From: JBBROS01 sp038229135
Lineage (GTDB): Bacteria; Pseudomonadota; Alphaproteobacteria; Acetobacterales; Acetobacteraceae
Direction: 5' to 3'
Assembly: GCA_038229135.1 (NCBI GenBank)
Contig: JBBROS010000040.1
Span: 1-38,819, forward strand
Length of the DNA stretch: 38,819 bases
Below the pieces are notes generated by a model. That model worked only from the letters and a program-made list of their open reading frames with translations, was not told where the DNA came from and did no database searches. The translations under genes and the position numbers were made by a program. Below, piece by piece: positions 21,767-30,504 of this stretch (position 1 is its first letter; every line of letters begins with the position of its first letter).

Positions 21767-23274
21767 GGCAGCGGGCCAGGGAGCGGGCCAGGGAGCGGGC
21801 CGTCCGCTGCGTCCTCTGCCCGGCGCGCCGCCTCCAGGATCGCGCCGCGGATCGGCGCGAGCCGGTCCGCCACGTCCGCCGCATCCTGCACCAGCGCCAC
21901 CATCAGCTCCGCGATCTCCCCCCGCAGAGCCGCCTCGTCGATGGTCGTGATCCGCCCGTTCCGCCGCACCACGCGCCCGTCCACGATCACGGTCCGCACG
22001 CCCCGCCCGGCCTCGCCATACACCACCTGGCGCGCCACGCTGTTCAGCGGCACGAAACAGGGGTCGGACAGGTCCAGCAACAGCATGTCGGCCAGGAAGC
22101 CGGGCCGCAGCGCGCCCAGCTCCCCACCGAGCCCGGCCGCCTCCGCCCCGCGCACGGAGGCCCTGAGCGCATCCACGGCCGAGGGCGGCCCCGGCATCGG
22201 GTGCCGCACCGCGGCCAGCCCGCACACCATCTTCATGGCCTGGAACATGTTCTGCGCGTCCGAACAGCTGCAATTGTCACAGCCCAGCGCCACCGGCACC
22301 CCGGCCCCCAACAGGTCCCGCACCCGCGCGACGCCGGAGCGGGTCTTCAGGTTGCTGACCGGGCACAACGCCGCCGTGGCGCCCGAGGCCGCGATGATCC
22401 CGATCTCCTCGTCCGTCAGCCACACGGAATGCGCCAGGCTCGTGCGCCGGCCCAGCGCCCCGCACGCCTGCAGCAGCCGCACGTGCGAGCCGCCAAACGC
22501 CGCCGGCCCCGTCACCACCGCCGACCGGCTCTCGTTCAGGTGGATGTAGAACCCGAGATCCTCTCGCCGGCACAGATCGGCCATCGCCTCGAGCGTACCG
22601 AACCCCAATCGCTCCGGCGAGGACGGGCCCACGCCGAACGTGATCCGCGGCCACCGCCCCCGCCGCGGCCGGATGAACGTCTCGAGCGCACCCACGATGT
22701 CCGTGCCTGGCGGGAACAGCGGCCCGGCCGGGCCCGACAGCCGCCAGCGCTCGCCCTCGGGGATCGTGTCGCGCCAGAACGCCGTCGTCTCCAGCGGCGA
22801 CCGCTCCGTGACGTGCGGCGCGAACACGCACCGTATGCCCACCTCGTCGTAGGCCGCGAGCACCACGTCGATGTCGCGCTCGTCGAACGGATGCACGCGG
22901 TCCATGTCCTGCACCGTCGTGATGCCCCCATGCAGGCACTCCACGGCGCCGATGAGGGTGCGCGCCCGAAGCTCCCGCCGGGTGCGGCGCGGATAGGAGG
23001 GCGGCAGCGCCAGCGCGCTCCACAGCTCGACCGGGAGCGTCTCGAAGAACCCTTTCAGCAGCGTGTCGTGCGAGTGGTAATGCGCGTTGAAGAAGCCGGG
23101 CAGCACCAGGTGGTCCCGTGCGTCGATCGTCTCCACGCCCTCCAGCCGCCGCGCCGCCCGCAGCCCCGGCCCCACGGCGACGATCCGGCTGCCCTCGATG
23201 AGGATGTCGGCCTGCGCCGGATGGTCCGTGTCCCCCGCCGCGTCGTAGACGAGCCCGCCCTCGACCAGCAGCAT
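21760..23274 (-). CDS. Amidohydrolase 3 (AtzA/TrzN/SsnA-like deaminase family)
   Basis: A 504-residue metal-dependent hydrolase, probably an aminohydrolase of a heterocycle. The N-terminal beta-sandwich starts LLVEGGLVYDAAG. The TIM-barrel metal ligands are H65 and H67 (GFFNAHYHSHD), the barrel histidines in FYIHLNES and SLAHSVWLTDEE, and the aspartate in ALGCDNCSCSD. LRPGFLADMLLLDL closes the sandwich. It is clearly related to amidohydrolase 1 of the same operon (shared HSHDTLL, GCDN and RQxVYGE segments). ATG 23274 overlaps the previous stop by one base (TGATG). The C-terminus ends in a GPLP repeat encoded by 12-base units. It is the last gene of the long operon. The substrate could be a purine, pterin, triazine or pyrimidine; sequence alone does not say. 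Confidence 0.87.
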   Translation of the reverse strand: MLLVEGGLVYDAAGDTDHPAQADILIEGSRIVAVGPGLRAARRLEGVETIDARDHLVLPGFFNAHYHSHDTLLKGFFETLPVELWSALALPPSYPRRTRRELRARTLIGAVECLHGGITTVQDMDRVHPFDERDIDVVLAAYDEVGIRCVFAPHVTERSPLETTAFWRDTIPEGERWRLSGPAGPLFPPGTDIVGALETFIRPRRGRWPRITFGVGPSSPERLGFGTLEAMADLCRREDLGFYIHLNESRSAVVTGPAAFGGSHVRLLQACGALGRRTSLAHSVWLTDEEIGIIAASGATAALCPVSNLKTRSGVARVRDLLGAGVPVALGCDNCSCSDAQNMFQAMKMVCGLAAVRHPMPGPPSAVDALRASVRGAEAAGLGGELGALRPGFLADMLLLDLSDPCFVPLNSVARQVVYGEAGRGVRTVIVDGRVVRRNGRITTIDEAALRGEIAELMVALVQDAADVADRLAPIRGAILEAARRAEDAADGPLPGPLPGPLPR

Positions 23275-24710
23275 CAGCGGCGCCCGGTGATGGCGCGGGT
23301 CGTCTGCTCCGCGTGGCGCAGCTGCGGGGGCGCCATGCGCTGGATGCGGTGCACCGATTGCCCCCACCCGGCCGTGCCCTCCACCAGCGCGCGGTCCCGC
23401 ATCACGAAGCGCCCCCGCACCAGCGTGTGCACCGGCACGCCCGTCACCTGCATGCCCTCGAACGGCGTGATCTTCCCCCGCGAATGCGGCCCGGCGGCCG
23501 TGATGGTCTCCGTCCGCGCCAGGTCCACCACCGCGAGGTCCGCATCCGAGCCCGGCAGCAACGCGCCCTTCGCCGGATACAGCCCGAACGCCCGCGCCGG
23601 CGCCACGGCACTCAGCCGCACGTAGTCCATCAGCGTCAGCCGCCCCGCCGCCACCTGGGTCAGCATCAGCGCCATCTGCGTCTCCACGCCCGGGAAGCCG
23701 CAATCGGCCGTCCAGATGTCGTCACGCACCTTCTCCGCCGGGTCGTGTGGCGCGTGGTCGGTCGCGATCATGTCGATCGTGCCGTCCTCGAGCCCGGCCC
23801 ACAGCCCCGCCTGGTGGTGCCGCTCCCGCACCGGCGGGTTCACGCGGATGACGGAGCCGAGCGTCTCGTACGCCCGCTCGTCGAACAGCAGGTAATGCGG
23901 GCAGGTCTCGCCCGTGACATCCACGCCGCGCGCCTTCGCCTCCCGCAGCGGCCGCAGCTCGTCGGCGCTCGAGATGTGCAGGATGTGGATCCGGGCCCCG
24001 GTCCACTCCGCAAGGATCGCCGCGCGGGCTACCGCCTCCGTCGCCACCACCGCCGGGCGGGAGGCGAGATGCGCCAGCGGATCGTGCCGCCCGGCCTCCA
24101 TCAACGCCCGCTGCCGCCACGCCATGATGCTGGCCGTCTCGGCGTGCAGCGAGATGCGCAACCCATGCGGCGCAATGATCTCGAACCCCTCGAGCATCGC
24201 CCCGGTGGAGGGCGAGGGCAGGTTGCCGAACGTATTGCCCATGAAGCACTTGAACGCCGCGACCCCGCCCGCGATGAGCGCCTCGAGCTCGCCCAGATTG
24301 TCCTCGGCCAGCAGCCCGTACAGCCCGAAATCCACCCGCGCCTTCCGCGCCGCCGCCTGCTTCAGCGCGAGCGCGGCCGCCGTGCCGGTGGGCGGGTTCA
24401 CGTTGGGCATCTCGAACACCGTGGTCACGCCGCCCATGGCAGCCGCGGCCGTGCCGGTGTCCCAGTCCTCCTTGTGCGTGTAGCCCGGCTCCCGGAAGTG
24501 CACGTGCACGTCGATCGCACCCGGCAGCACGTGCAGCCCGGTGGCGTCCAGCACCTCCCGAGCCTCCGGCATGGCGCCGCCGATGGCGAGGATCTGCCCG
24601 TCCCGCACCGCCAGGTCCGCCCGCAGCATCGCCGTGTCCGTGACGAGCGTGCCGCCCCGGATGACCAGGTCCGCTATCCCCCCATCTGGGATCCCCCTAT
24701 CTGGCATCAT
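23274..24710 (-). CDS. Cyclic amidohydrolase, allantoinase/dihydropyrimidinase-like
   Basis: A 478-residue enzyme of the dihydroorotase/allantoinase/hydantoinase group that opens cyclic amide rings. The metal site is visible: H69 and H71 (DVHVHFREPG), the carbamylated lysine K154 (AAFKCFMGN), LHAE, LHISSA and the catalytic aspartate in TDHAPH. PHSRGKITPFEG near the C-terminus is typical of AllB-like proteins. ATG 24710 overlaps the SDR stop (ATGA); a second ATG is at 24707. A two-copy 15-base repeat lies just after the start (GIPDGGI). Together with the M20 hydrolase of the operon it can form a ring-opening and de-carbamoylation pair. AllB proper, HydA or an enzyme with another ring as substrate are all possible. 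Confidence 0.87.
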   Translation of the reverse strand: MMPDRGIPDGGIADLVIRGGTLVTDTAMLRADLAVRDGQILAIGGAMPEAREVLDATGLHVLPGAIDVHVHFREPGYTHKEDWDTGTAAAAMGGVTTVFEMPNVNPPTGTAAALALKQAAARKARVDFGLYGLLAEDNLGELEALIAGGVAAFKCFMGNTFGNLPSPSTGAMLEGFEIIAPHGLRISLHAETASIMAWRQRALMEAGRHDPLAHLASRPAVVATEAVARAAILAEWTGARIHILHISSADELRPLREAKARGVDVTGETCPHYLLFDERAYETLGSVIRVNPPVRERHHQAGLWAGLEDGTIDMIATDHAPHDPAEKVRDDIWTADCGFPGVETQMALMLTQVAAGRLTLMDYVRLSAVAPARAFGLYPAKGALLPGSDADLAVVDLARTETITAAGPHSRGKITPFEGMQVTGVPVHTLVRGRFVMRDRALVEGTAGWGQSVHRIQRMAPPQLRHAEQTTRAITGRR

Positions 24711-25498
24711 AGCAACGCCCACCCGCCATCGACGGGAAGGTCCACACCCGTGATCTGTCGCGACACGTCGGACGCCAGGAACAGGCAGGCATGCGCCACG
24801 TCCTCGTCCTGCGTGATCCGCCGCAGCGCGTAATCCGCCGCGTGCCGCTCGGCCGCCGCCTCCTCCGGGATGCCGAGCCGCCGCGCCATCTCCGGCACCA
24901 CCTTCGTGCGGAACCGCGGCCCGTCCACCATCCCGGGCGCCACGATGTTCGCATTGACGTTGAACGGCCCGGCCTCGAGCGCGATGGATTTGGTGATGCC
25001 GCGCAGCCCCCATTTGGAGGCCGAATACGCCGCCCGCCCGGCTCGCCCGCGCATCCCGAACGTGCCCCCCACGTTCACGATCTTGCCGTAGCGCCGCGCC
25101 ACCATGCCGGGCAGGACGGCGCGCATCATGTTGAAGCAGCCCGTGACGTTGAGCGTCATGATCTCCTCGAACTCCTCGGGAGTCGTCTCCCACGCCGTCT
25201 TGCCGATCGGGCCCGAGCCGCCCGCCACGTGCACCAGCGCGTCCACCGCGCCATAGGCCGCCTGCGTGGCCTCGGCCGCCGCAGCGCAGGCCGCTGGGTC
25301 CACCAGGTCACAGGCCAGCACCAGCGCCTCGCCGCCCAGCGCCCGCACTGCGTCCGCCACCGGACCGATGGCCGCAACGTCCCGCCCGGCCAGCGCCAGC
25401 CGCGCCCCCTCGCGCGCGAAGGCCAGCGTGATCGCGGCCCCCATCCCCTTCGCCGGCCCCGTGACCAGCACCGGACGCCCCCGCAACCCAAGCTCCAT
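24707..25498 (-). CDS. Short-chain dehydrogenase/reductase (SDR)
   Basis: A 263-residue classical SDR that oxidises or reduces a hydroxyl/keto group with NAD(P). The cofactor loop is TGPAKGMGAA near residue 13, followed by the NVTG-type strand (LNVTGCFNMM), the S/YxxxK catalytic region (YSASKWGLRG) and IVAPGMVDGPR. VDLPVDGGW is the usual C-terminal end. ATG 25498 overlaps the permease stop (TGATG). The cofactor glycine motif has a proline where TGGxxGxG is usual, but this is tolerated in the family. It sits between the transporter and the cyclic amidohydrolase, so it probably acts on a pathway intermediate. Confidence 0.9.
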   Translation of the reverse strand: MELGLRGRPVLVTGPAKGMGAAITLAFAREGARLALAGRDVAAIGPVADAVRALGGEALVLACDLVDPAACAAAAEATQAAYGAVDALVHVAGGSGPIGKTAWETTPEEFEEIMTLNVTGCFNMMRAVLPGMVARRYGKIVNVGGTFGMRGRAGRAAYSASKWGLRGITKSIALEAGPFNVNANIVAPGMVDGPRFRTKVVPEMARRLGIPEEAAAERHAADYALRRITQDEDVAHACLFLASDVSRQITGVDLPVDGGWALL

Positions 25499-26250
25499 CA
25501 CACCCTCCAAGCCAGCACGGCCCGCTCGCCCGCCGACGTCGCCCAGAATACGCCGAGCGCCATCCCCACCGTCAGGATCACCGCGGCCCACAACGTCTCG
25601 ATCTCCCGCATGTCGCCCGATTGCAGGATGGTCATGCCCAGGCCCGGCGCCCCCGTCAGCCACTCCGACAGCATCGCCCCCAGGATCGCGCTGCCGCCCG
25701 CCACCCGCAGCCCGGTGAACAGATACGGCATCGCATAAGGGATCCGCACGTAGCGCAAAACCTGCCACCGCGAGGCGCCCGTCACGCGCATCAGCTCCAT
25801 GGCGCTCCGGTCGGGTGCCGCCAGGCCGCGCATCAGGTTCACGTAAAGCGGAAAGAAGCTCACGATGACCACCACGACGATGCTCGTCCCGATGCCGCGC
25901 CCCACGGCCAGCATGACCAGCGGCGCCACCGCCACCACGGGTGCCGAGCGGAACGCGACCACGAGCGGCATCGTGGCCCGCGCGAGCACCCGGCTGTTGG
26001 TGAACGCGACCGAAAGCGCACAGGCGAAGCCGAGGCTGATCAGCAGCCCCAGCGCCGCCGACCCCAACGTGAACCCGGCCCGCGCCCCAAGCAGCCGTGC
26101 ATGCTGCCCGAAGGCAGCCGCCACGCTACCGGGCGCCGGCACGAGGTAGGGCGGGATCTCCCACGCAACGATCGCGCCCTGCCACAACGCCACCAGCGCG
26201 GCCGCCACCAGCGCCCGCAGCAGCACGCGCCGCATTATGGGGCGCTTCAC
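25498..26250 (-). CDS. ABC permease, SsuC/TauC-like (second copy)
   Basis: A 250-residue inner-membrane permease of the nitrate/sulfonate/pyrimidine-precursor import type. The N-terminal hydrophobic helix is followed by PPYLVPAPGSVAAAF. The EAA loop is ELMRVTGASRWQVLRYVRIPYAMPYLF, and EWLTGAPGLGMTI is the conserved last-helix segment. I use GTG 26250 because it overlaps the stop of the other permease (GTGA); the ATG at 26235 is the alternative. The two different permeases suggest a heterodimer with the single ATPase upstream. Confidence 0.9.
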   Translation of the reverse strand: MKRPIMRRVLLRALVAAALVALWQGAIVAWEIPPYLVPAPGSVAAAFGQHARLLGARAGFTLGSAALGLLISLGFACALSVAFTNSRVLARATMPLVVAFRSAPVVAVAPLVMLAVGRGIGTSIVVVVIVSFFPLYVNLMRGLAAPDRSAMELMRVTGASRWQVLRYVRIPYAMPYLFTGLRVAGGSAILGAMLSEWLTGAPGLGMTILQSGDMREIETLWAAVILTVGMALGVFWATSAGERAVLAWRV

Positions 26251-26990
26251 GGGGCGAGCTCCGCAGGCCGGTCCCACACCACCACCAGGCGCTCCACCGC
26301 GGCCCACAGCGCGTAGCCGCCCCCCGCCAGCACGCAGGCCGAGAGCACCGCAAGCCACACCTGCGGCGGGTCGAACGCGAACAGCGCGTTCAGCATCATG
26401 GCCCCCACGCCACGCTCCGCCCCGGCCCACTCCGCCGTGATGGTGCCCAGCACCGCCGAGGGCGCGGCCACCTTGAACCCCTGGAACACATACGGCAGCG
26501 ACGCCGGCACGATCAGCAGGCGCAACCGCTGCCAGGGCGGCGCCGCGAGCGTGTGGAACAGCTCCATCTGCCGCGCATCCACCGCCCGGAACCCCTGCAT
26601 GGCCCCGGCCAGCATCGGGAACTGCGCCGCCAGCACCGCGATCACCACCTGGGTCGACGGCCCCGTGCCCAGCCAAACCGCCAGCAGCGGCGTGAGCGCG
26701 ATCACCGGGATGGCCTGCAAGGTGGCGCCCAGCGTGTAGATGGGCCCGAACAGCGCCGCCACCGCCGTGGCCAGCCCCGCCGCGCCCAGCGCCAACCCGG
26801 CCGCAATGGCGAACCCGGCAGCCGCCCGCCCCAGCGTCGGCCCAATGTGCGCCGCCAGCACCCGCGGGTCCGCGGCCGCCCAAAGCTCGGATGGCGCCGG
26901 CAGGAACACCGGCAGCCGCCCCAGCGCATGCAGCGCCTGCACGCCGCCCACCAGCACCACCACCACCAGCAGCGGCAGCGCCCGCGTCAA
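26247..26990 (-). CDS. ABC permease, SsuC/TauC-like (first copy)
   Basis: A 247-residue permease. VFLPAPSELWAA near the N-terminus and the EAA loop MELFHTLAAPPWQRLRLLIVPASLPYVF match the SsuC/TauC family, as does EWAGAERGVGAMM. The TTG start at 26990 overlaps the ATPase stop (TTGA) and follows GGTGGAGG at suitable spacing; a longer frame would only translate the ATPase in the wrong frame. It probably pairs with the next permease. Its GC-rich hydrophobic helices are rich in Ala, Val and Leu. Confidence 0.88.
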   Translation of the reverse strand: MTRALPLLVVVVLVGGVQALHALGRLPVFLPAPSELWAAADPRVLAAHIGPTLGRAAAGFAIAAGLALGAAGLATAVAALFGPIYTLGATLQAIPVIALTPLLAVWLGTGPSTQVVIAVLAAQFPMLAGAMQGFRAVDARQMELFHTLAAPPWQRLRLLIVPASLPYVFQGFKVAAPSAVLGTITAEWAGAERGVGAMMLNALFAFDPPQVWLAVLSACVLAGGGYALWAAVERLVVVWDRPAELAP

Positions 26991-27799
26991 TACGCCTCCA
27001 CCGGGTCCGCCAGCGGCTCCTGCTCGGTGCCGAACAGCGCATCCCGCACCTGGTTGACCGCCTCGAAGAACGGCGCCGTCCGCATCATCCCCAGCGTCCG
27101 CGGCCGCTCGAGCCCGATCGGCACCAGCCGCGTGATCCGCCCCGGCCGCGCCGACATCACCGCCACCTCGTCGGCCATGAACACCGCCTCCGCGATGGAA
27201 TGCGTCACCAGCAGCGCCGTCGTCCGGCTCTCCTGCCAGATGCGCAGCAGCTCGAGGTTCATCCGCTGCCGGGTGATCTCGTCCAGCGCGCCGAACGGCT
27301 CGTCCAGCAGCAGCACCTCCGGCTGCAGCACGAGCGCCCGTGCGATGGCCGCCCGCTGCTGCATCCCGCCCGACAGCTCGTGCGGCAGCGCCCGCGCGAA
27401 GCCCTCGAGACCCACCAGCGTCAACAGCGCCTCCGGGCTCCGCCCCGACCGGCGCGCGCCCCGCCCCACCACGTCCAGCGGCAGCGCCACGTTCTGCAGC
27501 ACGCTCCGCCACGGCAGCAGCGTCGCCTGCTGGAACACGAACCCGATGGCATGCGCCCGCCGTGCCTCCCCGGGCGGCGCACCCCCGACCAGGATCCGAC
27601 CCGCGCTCGGCTGCAGGATGTCCGCCACCAGCCGCAGCAGGGTCGATTTCCCGCACCCGCTCGGCCCGATCAGCGCCGTGAACCTTCCCTCGCCCACCGC
27701 CAGCGACACGTCCTGCAGCGCCACCACCCCATCGCCCCGGCGTCCGGCCCTGGGATGGAACACCATGGAGGCATGCTCGATGAGGACCTCACGGGACAT
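26987..27799 (-). CDS. ABC transporter ATPase, SsuB/TauB-like
   Basis: A 270-residue nucleotide-binding subunit. Walker A is GPSGCGKST (45-53), the Q loop is FVFQQATLLPW, the signature LSGGMQQR (142-149), Walker B LLLDE (163-167) and the switch histidine is in LVTHSIAEAV. MADEVAVMSARPGRI is typical of the SsuB/TauB/NrtC group. It powers the two permeases downstream and, with the NMT1-like binding protein, completes an importer. It is separated from the amidohydrolase 2 stop by 100 bases, the largest gap in the operon. Confidence 0.94.
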   Translation of the reverse strand: MSREVLIEHASMVFHPRAGRRGDGVVALQDVSLAVGEGRFTALIGPSGCGKSTLLRLVADILQPSAGRILVGGAPPGEARRAHAIGFVFQQATLLPWRSVLQNVALPLDVVGRGARRSGRSPEALLTLVGLEGFARALPHELSGGMQQRAAIARALVLQPEVLLLDEPFGALDEITRQRMNLELLRIWQESRTTALLVTHSIAEAVFMADEVAVMSARPGRITRLVPIGLERPRTLGMMRTAPFFEAVNQVRDALFGTEQEPLADPVEAY

Positions 27800-27852
27800 G
27801 GGTCAGACAGTCCCCAAACGGCGGCACGAGGCCGCACGAGACGACGCCCGTA

Positions 27853-27894
27853 GCCCCTCGCCCCGGCCCTTACCCAGGGGAAAAGGGTGCGGCC
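27853..27894. repeat. Possible dispersed intergenic repeat
   Basis: The gap between the amidohydrolase 2 stop and the ATPase start holds CCCTTACCC followed by AGGGGAAAAGGG, an imperfect inverted repeat. The string resembles the Pro-Arg-rich-looking dispersed repeats of GC-rich proteobacterial intergenic regions. Whether it is repeated elsewhere in this genome cannot be seen here. Confidence 0.3.
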
Positions 27895-27899
27895 AGCCT

Positions 27900-29468
27900 T
27901 CAACCACGATGCAGCCCCGCACCGTAAAAACTCTTCATCCGCGCATGGAAACCGGCACTCACCGCCTGCCACGAGGCATATGCCCCCGCCCCATGCCGCA
28001 CCTGCGCATCGAGCTCGCGCTCCACGCCCGCCAGGTCGAGCCCGAGCACCGCGCCGTCCCGCACCACCTCGCGCCCGGCCACCACCAGGCGCTTGATGTG
28101 CCGCGCCCCGGCCCGGTGCGCCAGCAGCGCCGCCTCGTCCACATCCACCACGCAATCCGCGCCATAGGCCCGGTCCAGCTCCAGCAGGTCCGCCGGCGCA
28201 CCGGGCACCAACGGGCCGCCCACGAGCCCGCTCACCGCCTCCCGCCCCGTCTGACAGGCCGCCTGCAGCAGCGCCCCCAGCTCCAGGCCCCCGGCGCGAT
28301 GCAGCATGTAGGCCAGCCGCAGCTCCCGCAGCGCGTCGTCGTCGTCGTCGATCGTGAACCCGTCGAGCCCCGTCGCCAGCCGCACGCCGCGCCGGGCCAT
28401 CTCGGCCATGGGCGCCACGCCGTTGCGCAGGATCATGTTCGAGCTGCTGTTCACGCTGACGATCACACCGCGCTCGGCGAGCAACTCCATCTCGCCCGGC
28501 CGAAGCTGCGTCGCGTGCGCCACCGAAAGCCGCGGGCTCAGCAGCCCGATCTCGTCCATGTAGCGAACCGGGCCCTGCGGGAACGCATGGTCCAGATACT
28601 CCCGCTGCACCGGCGATTCCAGCAGGTGCATGTGCACCCGGCGCCCCGTCTCGGCCGAGCGCGCGGCCACCAGGCGCAGCATGGCGTCCGAGCACCATTC
28701 GAGCCCGTACGGGCCGTACTGCACCGTCACCAACGGGTCCTCGATCGAGGCCGCAAGGTCGTCCACCAGCGCCACCTGGTCCGCGAACGGCACCGGGGCC
28801 TTGAGCAGCCGGGCCTCCACCTGCGCCCGCTCGGCCGGCTGCAGCCCTGCCAGCAGCGTCTCGTCCGGCGCGTAGCCCAGCGCGTTCCGGTCCCGCAGCG
28901 CAACGGCGATCGCCACCCGCACGCCCACGTCGCGCGCCGCCCGAGCCACCACGCGCAGCTCGTCGTCGAGTGGCCCCGGCCCCTGCGGCCGCGTGTAGTG
29001 CACCATGATGGAGCCCATCCCGCCCCGCGCCTGGCGCCCCAGCGCAGCCGCCGCAACCAGGTAGGGATCGACGGGCGGCAGCCCCGCCATCCGCAGCAGC
29101 CACAGCTCCAACGGCAGGTCGAACGCCCCGAGCGAGATGGGCCGAACGCCCCGCACATGATCATGGGCGTTCGCGACCGGGGGCATCACAAGTCTGTCGC
29201 CGACCGGCGACGGGGCAAGTCTGTCGCCGACCGGCGACGGGGCAAGTCTGTCGCCAACCGGCGACGGGGCGGATCTGTCGCCAACCGGCGACGGGGCGGA
29301 TCTGTCGCCAACCGGCGACGGGGCGGATCTGTCGCCAACCGGCGACGGGGCAAGCCAACTCCCCGGCGCGCCCTCAGCCGCGATGAGCGGCCCGTCCACC
29401 GCCACCGCGCCCAGCCGCACCTCGCACCCGCCGCAGCAATCCAGCAGCCTTCCGCCCAGCCAGTTCAC
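27900..29468 (-). CDS. Amidohydrolase 2 with internal 27-bp repeat expansion
   Basis: A 522-residue amidohydrolase of the cytosine-deaminase/imidazolonepropionase-like group. Metal ligands: H102 and H104 (VANAHDHVRG), the barrel histidines in HMHLLES and SVAHATQL, and the aspartate in ATGLDGF. VNSSSNMILRNG and the C-terminal LLELD segment also fit. The N-terminal sandwich is short and interrupted by six 9-residue copies of APSPVGDR(S/L) at residues 40-93, just before the strand leading to HDH. Without them the protein would be of ordinary length. ATG 29468 overlaps the binding-protein stop (ATGA). The repeats are in frame and the catalytic residues survive, so the gene is probably functional. 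Probable deaminase of a heterocycle imported by the adjacent transporter. Confidence 0.85.
   Translation of the reverse strand: MNWLGGRLLDCCGGCEVRLGAVAVDGPLIAAEGAPGSWLAPSPVGDRSAPSPVGDRSAPSPVGDRSAPSPVGDRLAPSPVGDRLAPSPVGDRLVMPPVANAHDHVRGVRPISLGAFDLPLELWLLRMAGLPPVDPYLVAAAALGRQARGGMGSIMVHYTRPQGPGPLDDELRVVARAARDVGVRVAIAVALRDRNALGYAPDETLLAGLQPAERAQVEARLLKAPVPFADQVALVDDLAASIEDPLVTVQYGPYGLEWCSDAMLRLVAARSAETGRRVHMHLLESPVQREYLDHAFPQGPVRYMDEIGLLSPRLSVAHATQLRPGEMELLAERGVIVSVNSSSNMILRNGVAPMAEMARRGVRLATGLDGFTIDDDDDALRELRLAYMLHRAGGLELGALLQAACQTGREAVSGLVGGPLVPGAPADLLELDRAYGADCVVDVDEAALLAHRAGARHIKRLVVAGREVVRDGAVLGLDLAGVERELDAQVRHGAGAYASWQAVSAGFHARMKSFYGAGLHRG
29191..29352. repeat. 27-bp minisatellite, six complete copies in amidohydrolase 2
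   Basis: Six head-to-tail 27-base units. The last six bases of the repeat unit differ in two groups: three units with AAG and three with GGA at the variable position, and CCGAC versus CCAAC in the middle. Each unit contains the short palindrome GTCGCC/GGCGAC. The unit is a multiple of three and adds nine residues. Units at each end are more similar to their neighbours, as expected for slippage duplication. Confidence 0.97.
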
Positions 29469-30457
29469 GCAGCATGCGCCTCGTCGATGAACGACGTGTC
29501 GCAGAACTCCTTCACGCCCCAGTCGCCCTTGATCATGTCCACCCGCCGATACGTGTCGATCATGCTCGCGAACAGCTCCATGTCGATCGAGAGCAGCCCC
29601 TTCGTCGCACCCAGCCCGGCCTCGATGTAGGGCTTGCTCGCCACGATCTCGGTCAGCTGCGCCTTCGCGTTCAGCCCCGGCGCGCCATACTTCTCCACCA
29701 TCAGCTTCGTCGTCCCCTCAGGGTTCGCCAACGCCTGCTTCCAGCCCTGGATCGCGCCCTTCAGCGTGGCCACCACCAGCGCCCGGTTGGCGTCCAGCAC
29801 GTCCGCCCGCCCATAGATCACCCCCGTCGCGTCCGGCAGCCCGTTATCCTGCGCGTTGAACACGTGGATCTCGACGCCCCTCGTTTGCAGCATCACCCCC
29901 TGGTTGGTCGAGTAGCCCACATACCCATCGATCTGCCCGGCCACGAGCCCGGCCGGGTCCGGCGAGGCCGGCACCAGGTTCACGCTGTTCGGGTCGATCC
30001 CGGCCCCCTGGATCAGCCCCACGATCAGCGCCCGCCCGGAGGTCGGCGTCGCGATCGTCTTGCCCACCATGTCCTTCACGCTCGCAATCGGGGACTTCGC
30101 CAGGCTCAGCACGGAATACGGGCTCTTCTGGAACGTGACGCCGATGACCTTGATCGGCACCCCCTTGTCGCGCGCCACCAGCAGCGCGCCCGAAGGCCGG
30201 TCCCCGATCATGGATTGCCGGGCGGCCACGTTGGACACCGGGTCCAGGTTCGGGCCGCCTGCCACGAAGGTCGGGTCCACGCCGAACTGCCTGAACGCCC
30301 CGGAATCGAGCCCGGCGAACAGGCCGCCATACTGGATGCTCTTGATCCAGCTCAACTGCCACGAGATCGGCCGGATCGCTTGGCCCCGGGCGGCCCCGCC
30401 CAGAAGGCTGGCGCCGGCCGCGGCTTGGATCAGGGTGCGTCGGCTGAGTGCGGCCAT
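29465..30457 (-). CDS. NMT1/SsuA-like ABC substrate-binding protein
   Basis: A 330-residue exported binding protein. The N-terminus has a twin-arginine-type signal (SRRTLIQAAAGASLLGG), then the mature start around WQLSWIKSIQYGGLF. The pattern (QYGGLFAGLDSGAFRQFGVD, then ATPTSGRALIVGLIQGAG and QIDGYVGYSTNQG) matches the NMT1/THI5-like family that binds pyrimidine precursors, nitrate or sulfonates. Start ATG 30457 follows AAGGAG. It lies 47 bases after amidohydrolase 1 and overlaps amidohydrolase 2 by ATGA. It presumably delivers the operon's substrate to the SsuB/C-like transporter. Confidence 0.92.
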   Translation of the reverse strand: MAALSRRTLIQAAAGASLLGGAARGQAIRPISWQLSWIKSIQYGGLFAGLDSGAFRQFGVDPTFVAGGPNLDPVSNVAARQSMIGDRPSGALLVARDKGVPIKVIGVTFQKSPYSVLSLAKSPIASVKDMVGKTIATPTSGRALIVGLIQGAGIDPNSVNLVPASPDPAGLVAGQIDGYVGYSTNQGVMLQTRGVEIHVFNAQDNGLPDATGVIYGRADVLDANRALVVATLKGAIQGWKQALANPEGTTKLMVEKYGAPGLNAKAQLTEIVASKPYIEAGLGATKGLLSIDMELFASMIDTYRRVDMIKGDWGVKEFCDTSFIDEAHAA

Positions 30458-30504
30458 GCTCGGTCTCCTTCGGGTGGGTGCGCGTGAGGAATCGATCTGT
30501 GCAA

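Noticed and set aside
29191..29352. CRISPR array
   Set aside because: The 27-base units are head to tail without unique spacers and lie in frame within an amidohydrolase gene; no cas gene is near.
26097..29630. Plus-strand open frame of 1177 codons
   Set aside because: It runs antisense through several genes with clear family motifs on the minus strand; composition is Arg/His/Pro-rich, typical for a GC-rich shadow frame.
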